Origin: JBCCZC01 sp039188505
GTDB lineage: Bacteria > Pseudomonadota > Gammaproteobacteria > Xanthomonadales > SZUA-38
Length of the DNA stretch: 6,614 nucleotides
Direction: 5' to 3'
NCBI GenBank assembly: GCA_039188505.1
Contig: JBCCZC010000326.1
Coordinates: 1-6,614 of the forward strand
In this document: positions 1 to 6,306 of the stretch, piece after piece
Position numbering within the stretch: position 1 is the first letter of the stretch
How the letters are laid out: each line of letters opens with the position of its first letter
Position numbers and translations under genes: made by a program
The notes under the pieces: model-generated
What the model was told of the DNA's origin: nothing
Seen by the model: the letters and a program-made list of their open reading frames with translations, nothing else
Databases searched by the model: none

Positions 1-558
1 ACGCGCGAAGACCTCGAGGCCGCGGTGCGCGACGGTCGCTTCCGCGAGGAGCTCTACTATCAGCTGAACGTCGTCCCGCTGACCGTGCCACCGCTGCGCG
101 AGCGCGCCGAGGACGTGCCTGAACTGCTGAACTTCTATGCGGAACACTTCCCGACCCAGGAAAATCTCGCCTACCGCCATTTCTCGGTCGCGGCCCAGAA
201 TCGGCTACGCAACTATCCCTGGCCGGGCAACGTCCGGGAGCTGAAGAACCTCGTCCAACGCCTGCTGATCCTCGGCCGCGACGAGATCGAGCTGGACGAG
301 GTCGAGCAGGTGCTCGGCAACGTCAAGCGCGAGACCGATCCCGACGCGATGCTCGCCGGAATCGATCCATCGCTACCGCTTCGGGAGGCCCGCGAACTGT
401 TCGAGCGTGCCTACCTGATCCAGCTGCTCAAGACCGCCGGCGGCAGCGTCGGCAAGCTCGCGAAGCTCGCCGAGATGGAGCGCACGCATCTCTATCGGAA
501 GCTGCGGGCCCTGGGAATCGATCCGAAGAAGGTCTCGCGGGGCGGGGACGGCGCATGA
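1..558 (+). CDS. ntrX: σ54-dependent response regulator, NtrX-like, C-terminal part (5' truncated by window)
   Basis: The frame is open from base 1, so the receiver domain and most of the AAA+ domain lie upstream; 185 residues are visible. Window residues 12-21 carry the FR-E-LYY-LNV segment with the arginine finger of σ54 activators. Residues 25-33 have the P-L-R-E-R motif, and W74-P-G-N-V-R-E-L81 is the sensor II motif. A Fis-type helix-turn-helix lies near residues 125-172 and ends in E-R-T-H-L-Y-R-K-L, a wording typical of NtrX rather than NtrC. Proteins of this family bind DNA as phosphorylated oligomers and remodel σ54 RNA polymerase in the cytoplasm; NtrX works with the membrane kinase NtrY. 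The stop overlaps the trkA start (ATGA), which implies translational coupling. The NtrX label rests on the C-terminus and on the trkA neighbour; another NtrC-family regulator is possible. Confidence 0.88.
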   Translation, partial: TREDLEAAVRDGRFREELYYQLNVVPLTVPPLRERAEDVPELLNFYAEHFPTQENLAYRHFSVAAQNRLRNYPWPGNVRELKNLVQRLLILGRDEIELDEVEQVLGNVKRETDPDAMLAGIDPSLPLREARELFERAYLIQLLKTAGGSVGKLAKLAEMERTHLYRKLRALGIDPKKVSRGGDGA

Positions 559-1931
559 AGATCATCATCCTCGGGGCTGGCCAGGTCGGGTCCAACGTCG
601 CGGCCAGCCTGTCCCGCGAGGAGAATGACATCACCGTCGTCGACCTCGACCAGGGCAAGCTGGCCGAGCTCCAGGACAAGCTGGACATTCGCGGCATCAT
701 CGGCAACGCGTCGCATCCGCGGGTGCTGACGCGCGCGGGTGCCGAGGACGCCGACATGATCGTCGCGGTGACCAACAGCGACGAGATCAACATGATCGCC
801 TGCCAGGTCGCCTACACGATCTTCCAGACGCCGACGAAGATCGCCCGGGTGCGTGCGGCCGAGTACCTCGACTATCCGGAGCTGTTCCGGGGCGAACACT
901 GCCCGGTCGACGTGCTCATCAGCCCGGAACGGCTCGTCACCGAGCACGTCCAGCGCCTCATCGAATATCCCGGCGCCGCCCAGGTGCTCGATTTCGCCGA
1001 CGGCCGCGCCCAGCTCGTGGCCATCGAGATCTCCTCGTCGAGCGCGCTGGCGGCACGCAAGATCCGTGAACTCAAGGACATCCTGCCGACGGGGATCGAG
1101 ATCCGCGTTGCGGCGATCTTCAGAAGCGACCGCCAGATCATTCCGGACGCCGATACCCGCATCGAGCTTCGCGACACGGTCTTCTTCCTCGCCGCTCGGC
1201 GCGATATCCGCACGGTCATGGCCGAGCTGCGCCGCCTCGAACCGGCCGTCCGGCGAATCATCCTCGCGGGCGGCGGCAACATCGGCTCGAATCTCGCGTT
1301 GGCGATCGAGGATCGCTACCACGTCAAGATCCTCGAACGCCATCACGACCGGGCGCGCGAGATCGCTGAAGAGCTCGAAAAGACCATCGTCCTCAAGGGC
1401 GACGCCACGGACGAGAACCTGCTGCGCGAGGAGAATATCGATCAGACCGACGTGTTCTGCGCGCTGACCAATGACGACGAGGCGAACATCCTCTCGTCCA
1501 TGCTGGCCCGTCGGCTCGGGGCCCGGAAGGTCATCTCGCTCGTGAACCGCGCCGCCTACGTCGACATGATCGAATCGGGGACCATCGATATTGCGGTTTC
1601 GCCCCAGCAGGTCACGATCGGCGCGCTCCTCACCCACGTCCGGCGCGGCCACATGGTCCGCGTGCACTCGCTGCGACGCGGGGCCGCGGAGGCGATCGAA
1701 GCCGTTGCCCATGGCGATGCGGCCAGCTCGAAGGTGGTCGGACGTACGATCGAGGACATCGAACTTCCCGAGGGCGCGACGATCGGCGGCATCGTCCGGG
1801 GCGATCAGCTCATCATCGCCCACCACGATACGGTGGTGGAATCCGAGGACCACGTGATCCTCTTCGTCGTCGACAAGGACTGCATCGGCACCATCGAAAG
1901 GCTCTTCCAGGTCGGAGTAACCTTCATGTGA
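555..1931 (+). CDS. trkA: Trk potassium uptake system, NAD-binding regulatory subunit TrkA
   Basis: This is a cytoplasmic, peripheral membrane protein that gates the TrkH K+ channel in response to nucleotides. At 458 aa it has the length of E. coli TrkA. Two RCK (Rossmann plus RCK_C) halves are visible. The first opens with G7-A-G-Q-V-G12 and has the acidic D30 at the end of the second strand. The second has G239-G-G-N-I-G244 with E261 in the equivalent place. RCK_C-like segments follow each half, near residues 130-220 and 370-458. The ATG sits in the ntrX stop (ATGA overlap); a G-rich stretch just upstream is only a weak Shine-Dalgarno sequence, consistent with coupled translation. The gene is intact, with no missing nucleotide-binding residues seen. 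It leads into trkH after a 203-base spacer. The family call is firm. Confidence 0.97.
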   Translation: MKIIILGAGQVGSNVAASLSREENDITVVDLDQGKLAELQDKLDIRGIIGNASHPRVLTRAGAEDADMIVAVTNSDEINMIACQVAYTIFQTPTKIARVRAAEYLDYPELFRGEHCPVDVLISPERLVTEHVQRLIEYPGAAQVLDFADGRAQLVAIEISSSSALAARKIRELKDILPTGIEIRVAAIFRSDRQIIPDADTRIELRDTVFFLAARRDIRTVMAELRRLEPAVRRIILAGGGNIGSNLALAIEDRYHVKILERHHDRAREIAEELEKTIVLKGDATDENLLREENIDQTDVFCALTNDDEANILSSMLARRLGARKVISLVNRAAYVDMIESGTIDIAVSPQQVTIGALLTHVRRGHMVRVHSLRRGAAEAIEAVAHGDAASSKVVGRTIEDIELPEGATIGGIVRGDQLIIAHHDTVVESEDHVILFVVDKDCIGTIERLFQVGVTFM

Positions 1932-2134
1932 GCAGGGTGCGAGCATTGGGCGGCAGCCGCCCCACGCGGCGCGAAGCGAGGCCGGTGGCCTTGGCCGCGC
2001 CGGTGACCCACCGCCCTGCAAGCGACGCCTTCGCGCCTCATCCCGGTGCGCCCGACGACCGATCCTTCGCGGTCCATGGCGTGGCCCGGCTACACCCCAC
2101 GCCGGCCCCGCGTGTCCGGAAGGCCTGAAACCGC
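1932..2134 (+). other. trkA-trkH spacer with GC hairpins; doubtful 66-codon ORF
   Basis: This 203-base gap is long for an otherwise tightly packed operon. It contains a hairpin at 1948-1962 (6-bp stem GGGCGG/CCGCCC, CAG loop). A second hairpin at 1979-1991 (AGGCC/GGCCT, GGT loop) is enclosed by a GGCGCG (1968-1973)/CGCGCC (1996-2001) stem. Neither is followed by a T-run, so they do not look like ordinary intrinsic terminators; they could act as mRNA processing, stabilising or attenuating structures. An ORF at 1928-2128 begins with GTG in the trkA stop and ends 6 bases before trkH. Its product is an Arg/Pro/Ala-rich 66-mer with no recognisable motif, so I do not call it a gene. Confidence 0.45.
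2118..2123 (+). promoter_or_regulatory. Ribosome binding site of trkH
   Basis: GGAAGG lies 11 bases before the ATG at 2135. The spacing is slightly long but usable, and this is the only purine-rich match near the start. Confidence 0.5.
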
Positions 2135-3586
2135 ATGCGCCTGACAGGCATCCAGCGCATCGTCGGCCTGCTCATCGTCCTTTCCAGCCTGACGATGCTG
2201 CCGCCGGCCGCCGTCTCGCTCTTCTACCAGGACGGAAGCGCAGCCGCTTTTCTCGAAGGCTTCGCCCTGCTGGCGGTACTCGGCACCGTGCTCTGGTGGC
2301 CCGTCCGCAAGCACCGGTACGATCTCCGGATCCGCGACGGCTTCATCGTGGTGGTGGCCTGCTGGTTCGTCCTGGGCCTGAGCGGGGCGGTGCCGCTGCT
2401 GATGTCGCCGGACCCCACGATGAGCGTCACCGACGCGGTTTTCGAGTCCATCTCAGCACTGACAACGACGGGTGCCACGGTGCTCCAGGGCATCGATTTC
2501 CTGCCGCCGGCGATCCAGTTCTATCGACAGATGCTGCAGTGGCTCGGCGGCATGGGGATCGTCGTGCTGGCCGTTGCCGTGCTGCCGATGCTGCGGATCG
2601 GTGGCATGCAGCTCTACCGGGCGGAGACGCCCGGGCCCATGAAAGACAACAAGCTCACGCCGCGCATCACGGAAACGGCGAAGGCGCTCTGGTACCTGTA
2701 TCTCGGGCTCACCGTCGTTTGCGCCGCGGCCTACTGGCTGGCGGGCATGAGCTTCTTCGACGCGATCTGCCACGCATTCTCGACGATCGCGATCGGCGGC
2801 TTCTCGACCCACGACCAGAGCATCGGCTTCTTCAACAACCCGGCGATCGAGCTCATCGCCGTGTTCTTCATGATCGTTGCCGGCGTCAACTTCGCTCTCC
2901 ACTTCATGGCCTGGCGGCGGGCCACCATGGCGCCGTACATGGCCGACCCGGAGCTGAAGGCCTATCTCTGGATCCTCCTGGTCGGCGTCGTGGTCTGCAC
3001 CCTCGGGCTCCTGCACGCCGGGCAATATGACGGCGTCGGCAGCGCGCTGCGCTACGGGCTGTTCCAGGTGGTGTCCGCCGCGACGACGACCGGCTTTTCG
3101 ACGGACAGCTTCTACCTCTGGCCCAGTGCGCTTCCGCTGCTGCTGCTGCTGCTGTCCTGCATCGGCGCCTGCGCTGGCTCGACCGGCGGCGGCATCAAGG
3201 TCATCCGCGGGCTGCTGCTCTATCGCCAGGGCATCCGGGAGATCACCCGCCTGATCCACCCCGCGGTCGTCAATCCCATCAAGATCGGCGGCAAGACCAT
3301 GAACGAGAAGGTCATCCAGTCGGTCTGGGGCTTCTTCTCGCTCTACGTCGCGATGTTCTGCCTGCTCTCGCTCGTGCTGACGTTCCTGGGTCTCGATCTG
3401 ACCACGGCCGTCTCCGCGGTTCTCTCGTGCCTCAACAACCTCGGTCCGGCGCTGGGCGAGGCCGGGCCCCACTACGCGGATCTGAACGACCCGGCGAAGT
3501 GGTTCCTGGCGTTTGCCATGATCATGGGGCGGCTCGAGCTGTTCACGCTGCTGGTCATCCTCTCGCCGGTCTTCTGGCGCAACTGA
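2135..3586 (+). CDS. trkH: Trk potassium uptake system, ion-translocating membrane subunit TrkH
   Basis: This is the K+ channel-like subunit in the inner membrane, gated by TrkA. The protein has 483 aa, the length of E. coli TrkH. All four membrane-pore-membrane repeats can be placed by their filter loops: T110-T-T-G113-A-T, A219-I-G-G222-F-S, T317-T-T-G320-F-S-T and N434-N-L-G437-P, with one filter glycine per repeat. The intramembrane gate-loop region G348-S-T-G-G-G-I-K355 in repeat 3 and the conserved arginine R466 in the last helix (M-G-R-L-E-L-F) are present. Hydrophobic helices cover most of the chain, beginning at about residue 8. The start is the first ATG after the spacer and gives the family's normal N-terminus. 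The stop overlaps the next gene by one base. A (CTG)6 run at 3137-3154 encodes six leucines. TrkG would be the only close alternative name. Confidence 0.97.
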   Translation: MRLTGIQRIVGLLIVLSSLTMLPPAAVSLFYQDGSAAAFLEGFALLAVLGTVLWWPVRKHRYDLRIRDGFIVVVACWFVLGLSGAVPLLMSPDPTMSVTDAVFESISALTTTGATVLQGIDFLPPAIQFYRQMLQWLGGMGIVVLAVAVLPMLRIGGMQLYRAETPGPMKDNKLTPRITETAKALWYLYLGLTVVCAAAYWLAGMSFFDAICHAFSTIAIGGFSTHDQSIGFFNNPAIELIAVFFMIVAGVNFALHFMAWRRATMAPYMADPELKAYLWILLVGVVVCTLGLLHAGQYDGVGSALRYGLFQVVSAATTTGFSTDSFYLWPSALPLLLLLLSCIGACAGSTGGGIKVIRGLLLYRQGIREITRLIHPAVVNPIKIGGKTMNEKVIQSVWGFFSLYVAMFCLLSLVLTFLGLDLTTAVSAVLSCLNNLGPALGEAGPHYADLNDPAKWFLAFAMIMGRLELFTLLVILSPVFWRN

Positions 3587-3912
3587 TGACCCCGGAGATG
3601 CTTGCCCGCTTCGAGTCCCTGCTCGCATCCGGGCGGGATGATCCCATGCTGCGACTGACCCTCGGGCAGGGCTACCTCGCCCAAGGTCGACCCGACGATG
3701 CCGCGGCGCAGCTCCGCGCGGCTCTCGAAGCGAAGCCCGATTACACGGCGGCCTGGAAGTTTCTGGGTAAGGCCCTCGAGGCGGCGGGCGATCTCGAGGG
3801 CGCGCGATCGGCCTGGGCGGAGGGGCTGGCCGTCGCCGATCGCACGGGAGACCGCCAGATCGAGCGCGAGATGCAGGTGTTCCTGCGGCGACTGGACAAG
3901 CGGACGCGCTAG
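3586..3912 (+). CDS. Small tetratricopeptide-repeat protein
   Basis: This 108-residue soluble protein lacks a signal peptide and membrane segments. Two TPR-like units can be seen, at about residues 19-52 and 53-86. They have the usual pattern of G-x-x-Y-x-x-x-G-x-x-D-x-A (G27...Y30...G34...D38-A39), then ending A-L-x-x-K-P-D, and W57...L60-G-K-A-L...G68...A73 in the second. The tail is charged. TPR proteins are protein-protein interaction scaffolds; no partner can be deduced. I chose the ATG inside the trkH stop (TGATG, one-base overlap) over the upstream in-frame GTG at 3427, because the latter would bury 160 bases in trkH and add a non-TPR sequence. The overlap suggests it is co-translated with trkH, but a role in K+ transport is only a guess by position. 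Confidence 0.85.
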   Translation: MTPEMLARFESLLASGRDDPMLRLTLGQGYLAQGRPDDAAAQLRAALEAKPDYTAAWKFLGKALEAAGDLEGARSAWAEGLAVADRTGDRQIEREMQVFLRRLDKRTR

Positions 3913-3939
3913 TTCGAGCCGGCGCGCCCGCAGTAGCGC

Positions 3940-4527
3940 CTAGCCGGAAAGCGCCGTCCGCAGCCCGTCCAGGAACATCTGGACGGCAATCGCCACCAGC
4001 ACCATGCCCATGAGCCGCTCCATCGCGATCAGCCCGCGGCGTCCAAGCCAGTCGCGCAGTTTGCCGGACGCCAGCAGGATCACGGCCGAGCCCGCCCACG
4101 CCAGGAACAGACCCGCCGCCAGCACGGGCATCGCCGTGTCGTCCCGGCCGGCCAGCAGTAGCACCGTGGCCAGGATGCTTGGCCCGGCGAGCAGCGGAAT
4201 CGCCAGGGGCACCACCAGCGGCTCGCCGTCCGGCTCATCAGCGTAGTCGGGCCGCGCTCCGGGGAAGATCATCTTCATCGCGATGATGCCGAGAATGATC
4301 GCCCCGGCAATGCCGATGGCTTCCTGTCGCAGGCCGAGCAGAGCCAGCAGCTGCGGCCCCGCCAGCAGGAACAGGAACATCGCGGCGAGCGCAATCAGCA
4401 GTTCGCGGATCAGCACACGGGCGCGACGTTCGGGCGCAACCGGCTCCAGGGCCGAGAGGAACAGGGGCACGTTGCCCAGTGGGTCCATGACCAGGAACAG
4501 GAGAACGAAGACGGAGAAGAGATCCAT
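3940..4527 (-). CDS. MarC family integral membrane protein (YhgN-like)
   Basis: This 195-aa inner-membrane protein has about six hydrophobic segments (near residues 3-25, 43-65, 70-90, 105-126, 135-153 and 172-190). The family signatures are the N-terminal D15-P-L-G-N-V-P-L-F and, in the second half, P107-L-A-I-P-L-L-A-G-P116. E. coli YhgN and MarC are of similar length. The molecular function of this family is not settled; an early link to multiple antibiotic resistance was not upheld for MarC itself. A longer in-frame reading back to 4698 exists, but the first 57 residues it adds are not hydrophobic in the right way and would run into the divergent promoter region. The ATG at 4527 puts the conserved segment at the usual N-terminus. 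No strong Shine-Dalgarno sequence is seen. The gene converges with the TPR gene, leaving 27 bases between the stops. Confidence 0.92.
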   Translation of the reverse strand: MDLFSVFVLLFLVMDPLGNVPLFLSALEPVAPERRARVLIRELLIALAAMFLFLLAGPQLLALLGLRQEAIGIAGAIILGIIAMKMIFPGARPDYADEPDGEPLVVPLAIPLLAGPSILATVLLLAGRDDTAMPVLAAGLFLAWAGSAVILLASGKLRDWLGRRGLIAMERLMGMVLVAIAVQMFLDGLRTALSG

Positions 4528-4558
4528 GGCGCGACCGATCGAGTGGACGGGGCGCGCG

Positions 4559-4564
4559 ATTCTA
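4559..4564 (-). promoter_or_regulatory. Candidate -10 box for the marC-family gene
   Basis: On the minus strand this reads TAGAAT, five of six matches to TATAAT, about 32 bases upstream of the ATG at 4527. The hexamer 17 bases further upstream (TGTTCC) is a poor -35, so the assignment is tentative. Confidence 0.3.
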
Positions 4565-4601
4565 CCGGGGCCTTCGACGCGGGAACACCCCGCAATATCG
4601 G

Positions 4602-4630
4602 TCCCCGCGAAGAAAATCAGTCTTCGGGGA
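4602..4630 (+). promoter_or_regulatory. Bulged hairpin in the divergent region, upstream of the lipoprotein gene
   Basis: The arms TCCCC-GAAGA (with GC bulged at 4607-4608) and TCTTC-GGGGA pair over 10 bp around a 7-base A-rich loop (4614-4620). It stands 53 bases before the lipoprotein start. No T-run follows. It could be a 5' leader structure or a protein-binding inverted repeat. The symmetry is seen in the sequence; the role is inference. Confidence 0.4.
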
Positions 4631-4642
4631 TAGGAAAGGGGT

Positions 4643-4652
4643 GAACGCGTTC
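4643..4652. promoter_or_regulatory. Perfect 10-base palindrome, possible operator
   Basis: GAACGCGTTC is a perfect palindrome in the leader of the lipoprotein-sigma operon, 31 bases before the ATG. A palindrome this short can occur by chance in GC-rich DNA. Its place between divergent genes is the only reason to list it. Confidence 0.25.
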
Positions 4653-4670
4653 GAAACCACAGACAAACAG

Positions 4671-4674
4671 AGGA
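4671..4674 (+). promoter_or_regulatory. Ribosome binding site deciding the lipoprotein start
   Basis: AGGA (within AGAGGAA) ends 8 bases before the ATG at 4683. It favours that start over the in-frame GTG at 4641, which would place 14 polar residues before the signal peptide. Confidence 0.7.
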
Positions 4675-4682
4675 ACCGACCC

Positions 4683-5393
4683 ATGCGCTACCTGACACCG
4701 ATTGTCATCCTGCTGCTGGCCACCGCCTGCACGGGCGACACCCGCGCCGTCGACATTCCGATCGATCCGGGCAAGGACCCCTTCCTCATGCAGACCTACG
4801 CGGTCCCTGCCGAAGCCGCCGACGAGATCAGCCGATCGATTGCCTTCCTGCTCGGGGGTGGCGACCAGAGCATCGGCCGCGCCACCGTGATCGGGACCGA
4901 CCGGATCGCCATCGCCGCGCCCGCATCCGCACACACCGGCGTGCGGCAGCTCATCGAGGCCGCGATCGAGGGTGGCAGCGAAGCGCCCCCGCGTATCCGC
5001 GTCGAGTATTGGCTGATCGATGCGGAGCCCGGAGCTCCAGACGGACTCCCTGCCACCCTTGCGGAGCTGGAGCCCGCACTCGAAGCGATCGTCACGTCTC
5101 TCGGTCCGATGGCTTTCGACCGGATCGACTATGCGCAGCACATCCTCCAGAGCGGGTCCCGCGCCGAGGTCGACGGGCGCGTGCTTCAAGGCAACGTCAA
5201 CGCGGTGGCCCGCGGCGATCGCATCGTCGCCGACTTCAGGCTCCTCGCGGTCTGGGGACAAGGCGCACCGCAGCCGCTTTCCACGCGTGTCGACCTGCAG
5301 GATGGAGAACTGCTCGTGCTCGCGGTGGCGAGCGATACGCGTGAGGAGGCGACTGGCTTCAGCGCCTTCGTCGTCCGCGCCACCACCTTCTGA
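4683..5393 (+). CDS. Putative lipoprotein with secretin N1-like domain
   Basis: The product has 236 aa. Residues 1-15 form a short signal peptide (M-R-Y then a hydrophobic run) ending L-A-T-A-C16, an acceptable lipobox, with T17 at +2, so outer-membrane anchoring is expected if it is lipidated. Residues about 37-97 resemble the secretin N1 pattern: a Y-x-V-P-A-E-A-A-D-E-I start, a G-G-G turn, T-D-R-I-A-I-A-A-P where secretins have a T-N-S-L-I-V-like strand, and then a helix. R104-I-R-V-E-Y-W-L-I-D-A recalls the strand that opens a secretin core, and D207-G-E-L-L-V-L-A-V resembles the later G-x-x-L-V-L strand. The protein is much too short to be a complete secretin and no gate is seen. The ECF sigma gene follows in the same frame 21 bases after the stop. 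The secretin likeness is pattern-based and uncertain; a periplasm-facing sensing or accessory role is inference. Confidence 0.75.
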   Translation: MRYLTPIVILLLATACTGDTRAVDIPIDPGKDPFLMQTYAVPAEAADEISRSIAFLLGGGDQSIGRATVIGTDRIAIAAPASAHTGVRQLIEAAIEGGSEAPPRIRVEYWLIDAEPGAPDGLPATLAELEPALEAIVTSLGPMAFDRIDYAQHILQSGSRAEVDGRVLQGNVNAVARGDRIVADFRLLAVWGQGAPQPLSTRVDLQDGELLVLAVASDTREEATGFSAFVVRATTF

Positions 5394-5414
5394 GGACGGC
5401 TGGCGCCGCGCCGC

Positions 5415-5933
5415 GTGCTGGACGCAACCGACATCGAGAGCCTGTACCAGCGGCTCGAGCGACCGCTCTTCAACGTCGCCTTCCGCTGGACCTGGAATGA
5501 TGCGCAAGCCCAGGAGCTGGTGCAGGAGGCCTTTCTCCGACTCTGGAACGCCCGCTGGCGCGTGCGGCCGGACTCGGCCGAGGCCTACGTCTATCGGATC
5601 GTCCTCAACCTCGGGCAGAAGCACGCCGGGCGGCGTTCGCGCTGGCGGGATTTCGTGACCCGGGCGCCGCAGGCAGAGGAGGATGCGCGGGGGCCAGAGC
5701 AGGACGCGGACGGCGAGGCCCTGCGACGAGCCATCGTCGCGCTACCCGATACGCTCCGCTCCGTGCTGCTCCTTTGCGAGTACTCCGGGTTGCGCCAGCG
5801 CGAGATTGCAGCGCTTCTCGATATCCGGCCCGGGACCGTGGGGTCCCGGCGCCACGAAGCCATGGCCAGGCTCCGGGAGGCGCTCGACGCCACGACTGTG
5901 GAGGAGGAAACCGATGCCGCTAATCCAGCTTGA
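5415..5933 (+). CDS. ECF-subfamily RNA polymerase sigma factor
   Basis: This 172-aa sigma factor has only regions 2 and 4, as in the ECF (group 4) class. Region 2 spans about residues 8-72, with D29-A-Q-A-Q-E-L-V-Q-E-A-F-L-R-L-W44, the core-binding and -10-recognising helix. Region 4 spans about 103-157: L110-P-D-T-L-R-S-V-L-L-L, then Q128-R-E-I-A-A-L-L-D-I-R-P-G-T-V-G-S-R-R-H-E-A, the -35-reading helix-turn-helix. It directs core polymerase to a small regulon, probably including its own operon. The GTG at 5415 is the only usable start after the lipoprotein stop. A GAGGA at 5392-5396 is too far (18 bases) to be a good Shine-Dalgarno sequence, so translation may depend on re-initiation after the lipoprotein. 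The 3' end overlaps the next gene by 20 bases. The ECF subgroup cannot be told from the sequence alone. Confidence 0.95.
   Translation: MLDATDIESLYQRLERPLFNVAFRWTWNDAQAQELVQEAFLRLWNARWRVRPDSAEAYVYRIVLNLGQKHAGRRSRWRDFVTRAPQAEEDARGPEQDADGEALRRAIVALPDTLRSVLLLCEYSGLRQREIAALLDIRPGTVGSRRHEAMARLREALDATTVEEETDAANPA
5902..5907 (+). promoter_or_regulatory. Strong ribosome binding site inside the sigma gene
   Basis: AGGAGG lies 6 bases before the ATG at 5914 and within the 3' end of the sigma coding region. It sets the start of the small membrane protein gene and argues that this overlapping gene is real. Confidence 0.8.
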
Positions 5934-6225
5934 GAACCGCGCGCCGCCGCCGGGCGGACTGGCGGAATTGCGCGGGCGCATGGTGCGACGGCGTCGCCGC
6001 AGGCAGGGCACGCTCCTGCTTGGGGTCACGGCGGCCCTCATCGTGCTGCTGCGACCGGTGGCCGTGACGCCGCCCGACGCGGACGTGCCGCTCGCGCGAC
6101 TGCTGGCGCCGATCGACCGCACGGTCGCCGTCGAGGACGCCCGGGTCGTGCCTGTCGACGCCTCGGTACCCGGCGTGCGCCTGGTCTGGGTCGTGACGAA
6201 CCCGACGGCCTCGCCGGGCTCCTGA
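5914..6225 (+). CDS. Small single-pass membrane protein, possible sigma-factor partner
   Basis: This 103-aa protein of unrecognised family has a cytoplasm-side N-terminus of about 32 residues that includes six consecutive arginines (25-30), one hydrophobic helix at about 33-50, and a periplasmic tail of about 50 residues with many Asp and Val. By the positive-inside rule the arginines keep the N-terminus inside. Its position just after an ECF sigma factor, with a 20-base overlap and a strong Shine-Dalgarno sequence, is where anti-sigma factors usually sit. The cytoplasmic part is short for an anti-sigma domain, and no H-x3-C-x2-C zinc motif is present. It may be a reduced anti-sigma factor or another membrane partner. 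In-frame sequence upstream to 5683 lies inside the sigma gene and is not used. Confidence 0.75.
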   Translation: MPLIQLENRAPPPGGLAELRGRMVRRRRRRQGTLLLGVTAALIVLLRPVAVTPPDADVPLARLLAPIDRTVAVEDARVVPVDASVPGVRLVWVVTNPTASPGS

Positions 6226-6306
6226 CACGCCAGTGCGCTCGGAGTCAGACTCCGGGTGGCCGCAACAAACCGGGAAAGAACCACCGGTCCGAGCCCAGGC
6301 ACTGCT
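6226..6306 (+). other. Structured non-coding stretch after the sigma operon
   Basis: A long-range stem pairs CAGTGC-GCTCGG (6231-6242) with CCGAGC (6289-6294) and GCACTG (6299-6304), 12 bp with a 4-base bulge. Inside it, GGTGG (6255-6259) can pair with CCACC (6281-6285). A competing local hairpin CGGAGT-CAG-ACTCCG lies at 6240-6254. No T-run follows either structure, so neither is an ordinary intrinsic terminator, though one might serve as the 3' end structure of the operon mRNA. No gene is seen. Confidence 0.5.

Noticed and set aside
492..2021. 509-codon open frame on the minus strand opposite trkA
   Set aside because: It lies antisense to an unmistakable trkA. Its translation is Asp/Arg/Val-rich without motifs, as expected from the complement of a GC-rich gene.
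3913..3940. Inverted repeat GGCGC/GCGCC between the convergent TPR and marC stops as a bidirectional terminator
   Set aside because: The 5-bp stem has a 10-base loop and no T-run on either side. It is too weak to call in GC-rich DNA.
2453..4099. 548-codon open frame on the minus strand opposite trkH, the TPR gene and part of marC
   Set aside because: It spans several well-supported genes. The product is low-complexity Arg/Glu/Asp/Gln with no fold-like hydrophobic pattern.
4617..5624. 335-codon minus-strand frame opposite the lipoprotein and sigma genes
   Set aside because: The opposite strand has a signal peptide, a good Shine-Dalgarno sequence and clear sigma motifs. This frame has none of these.
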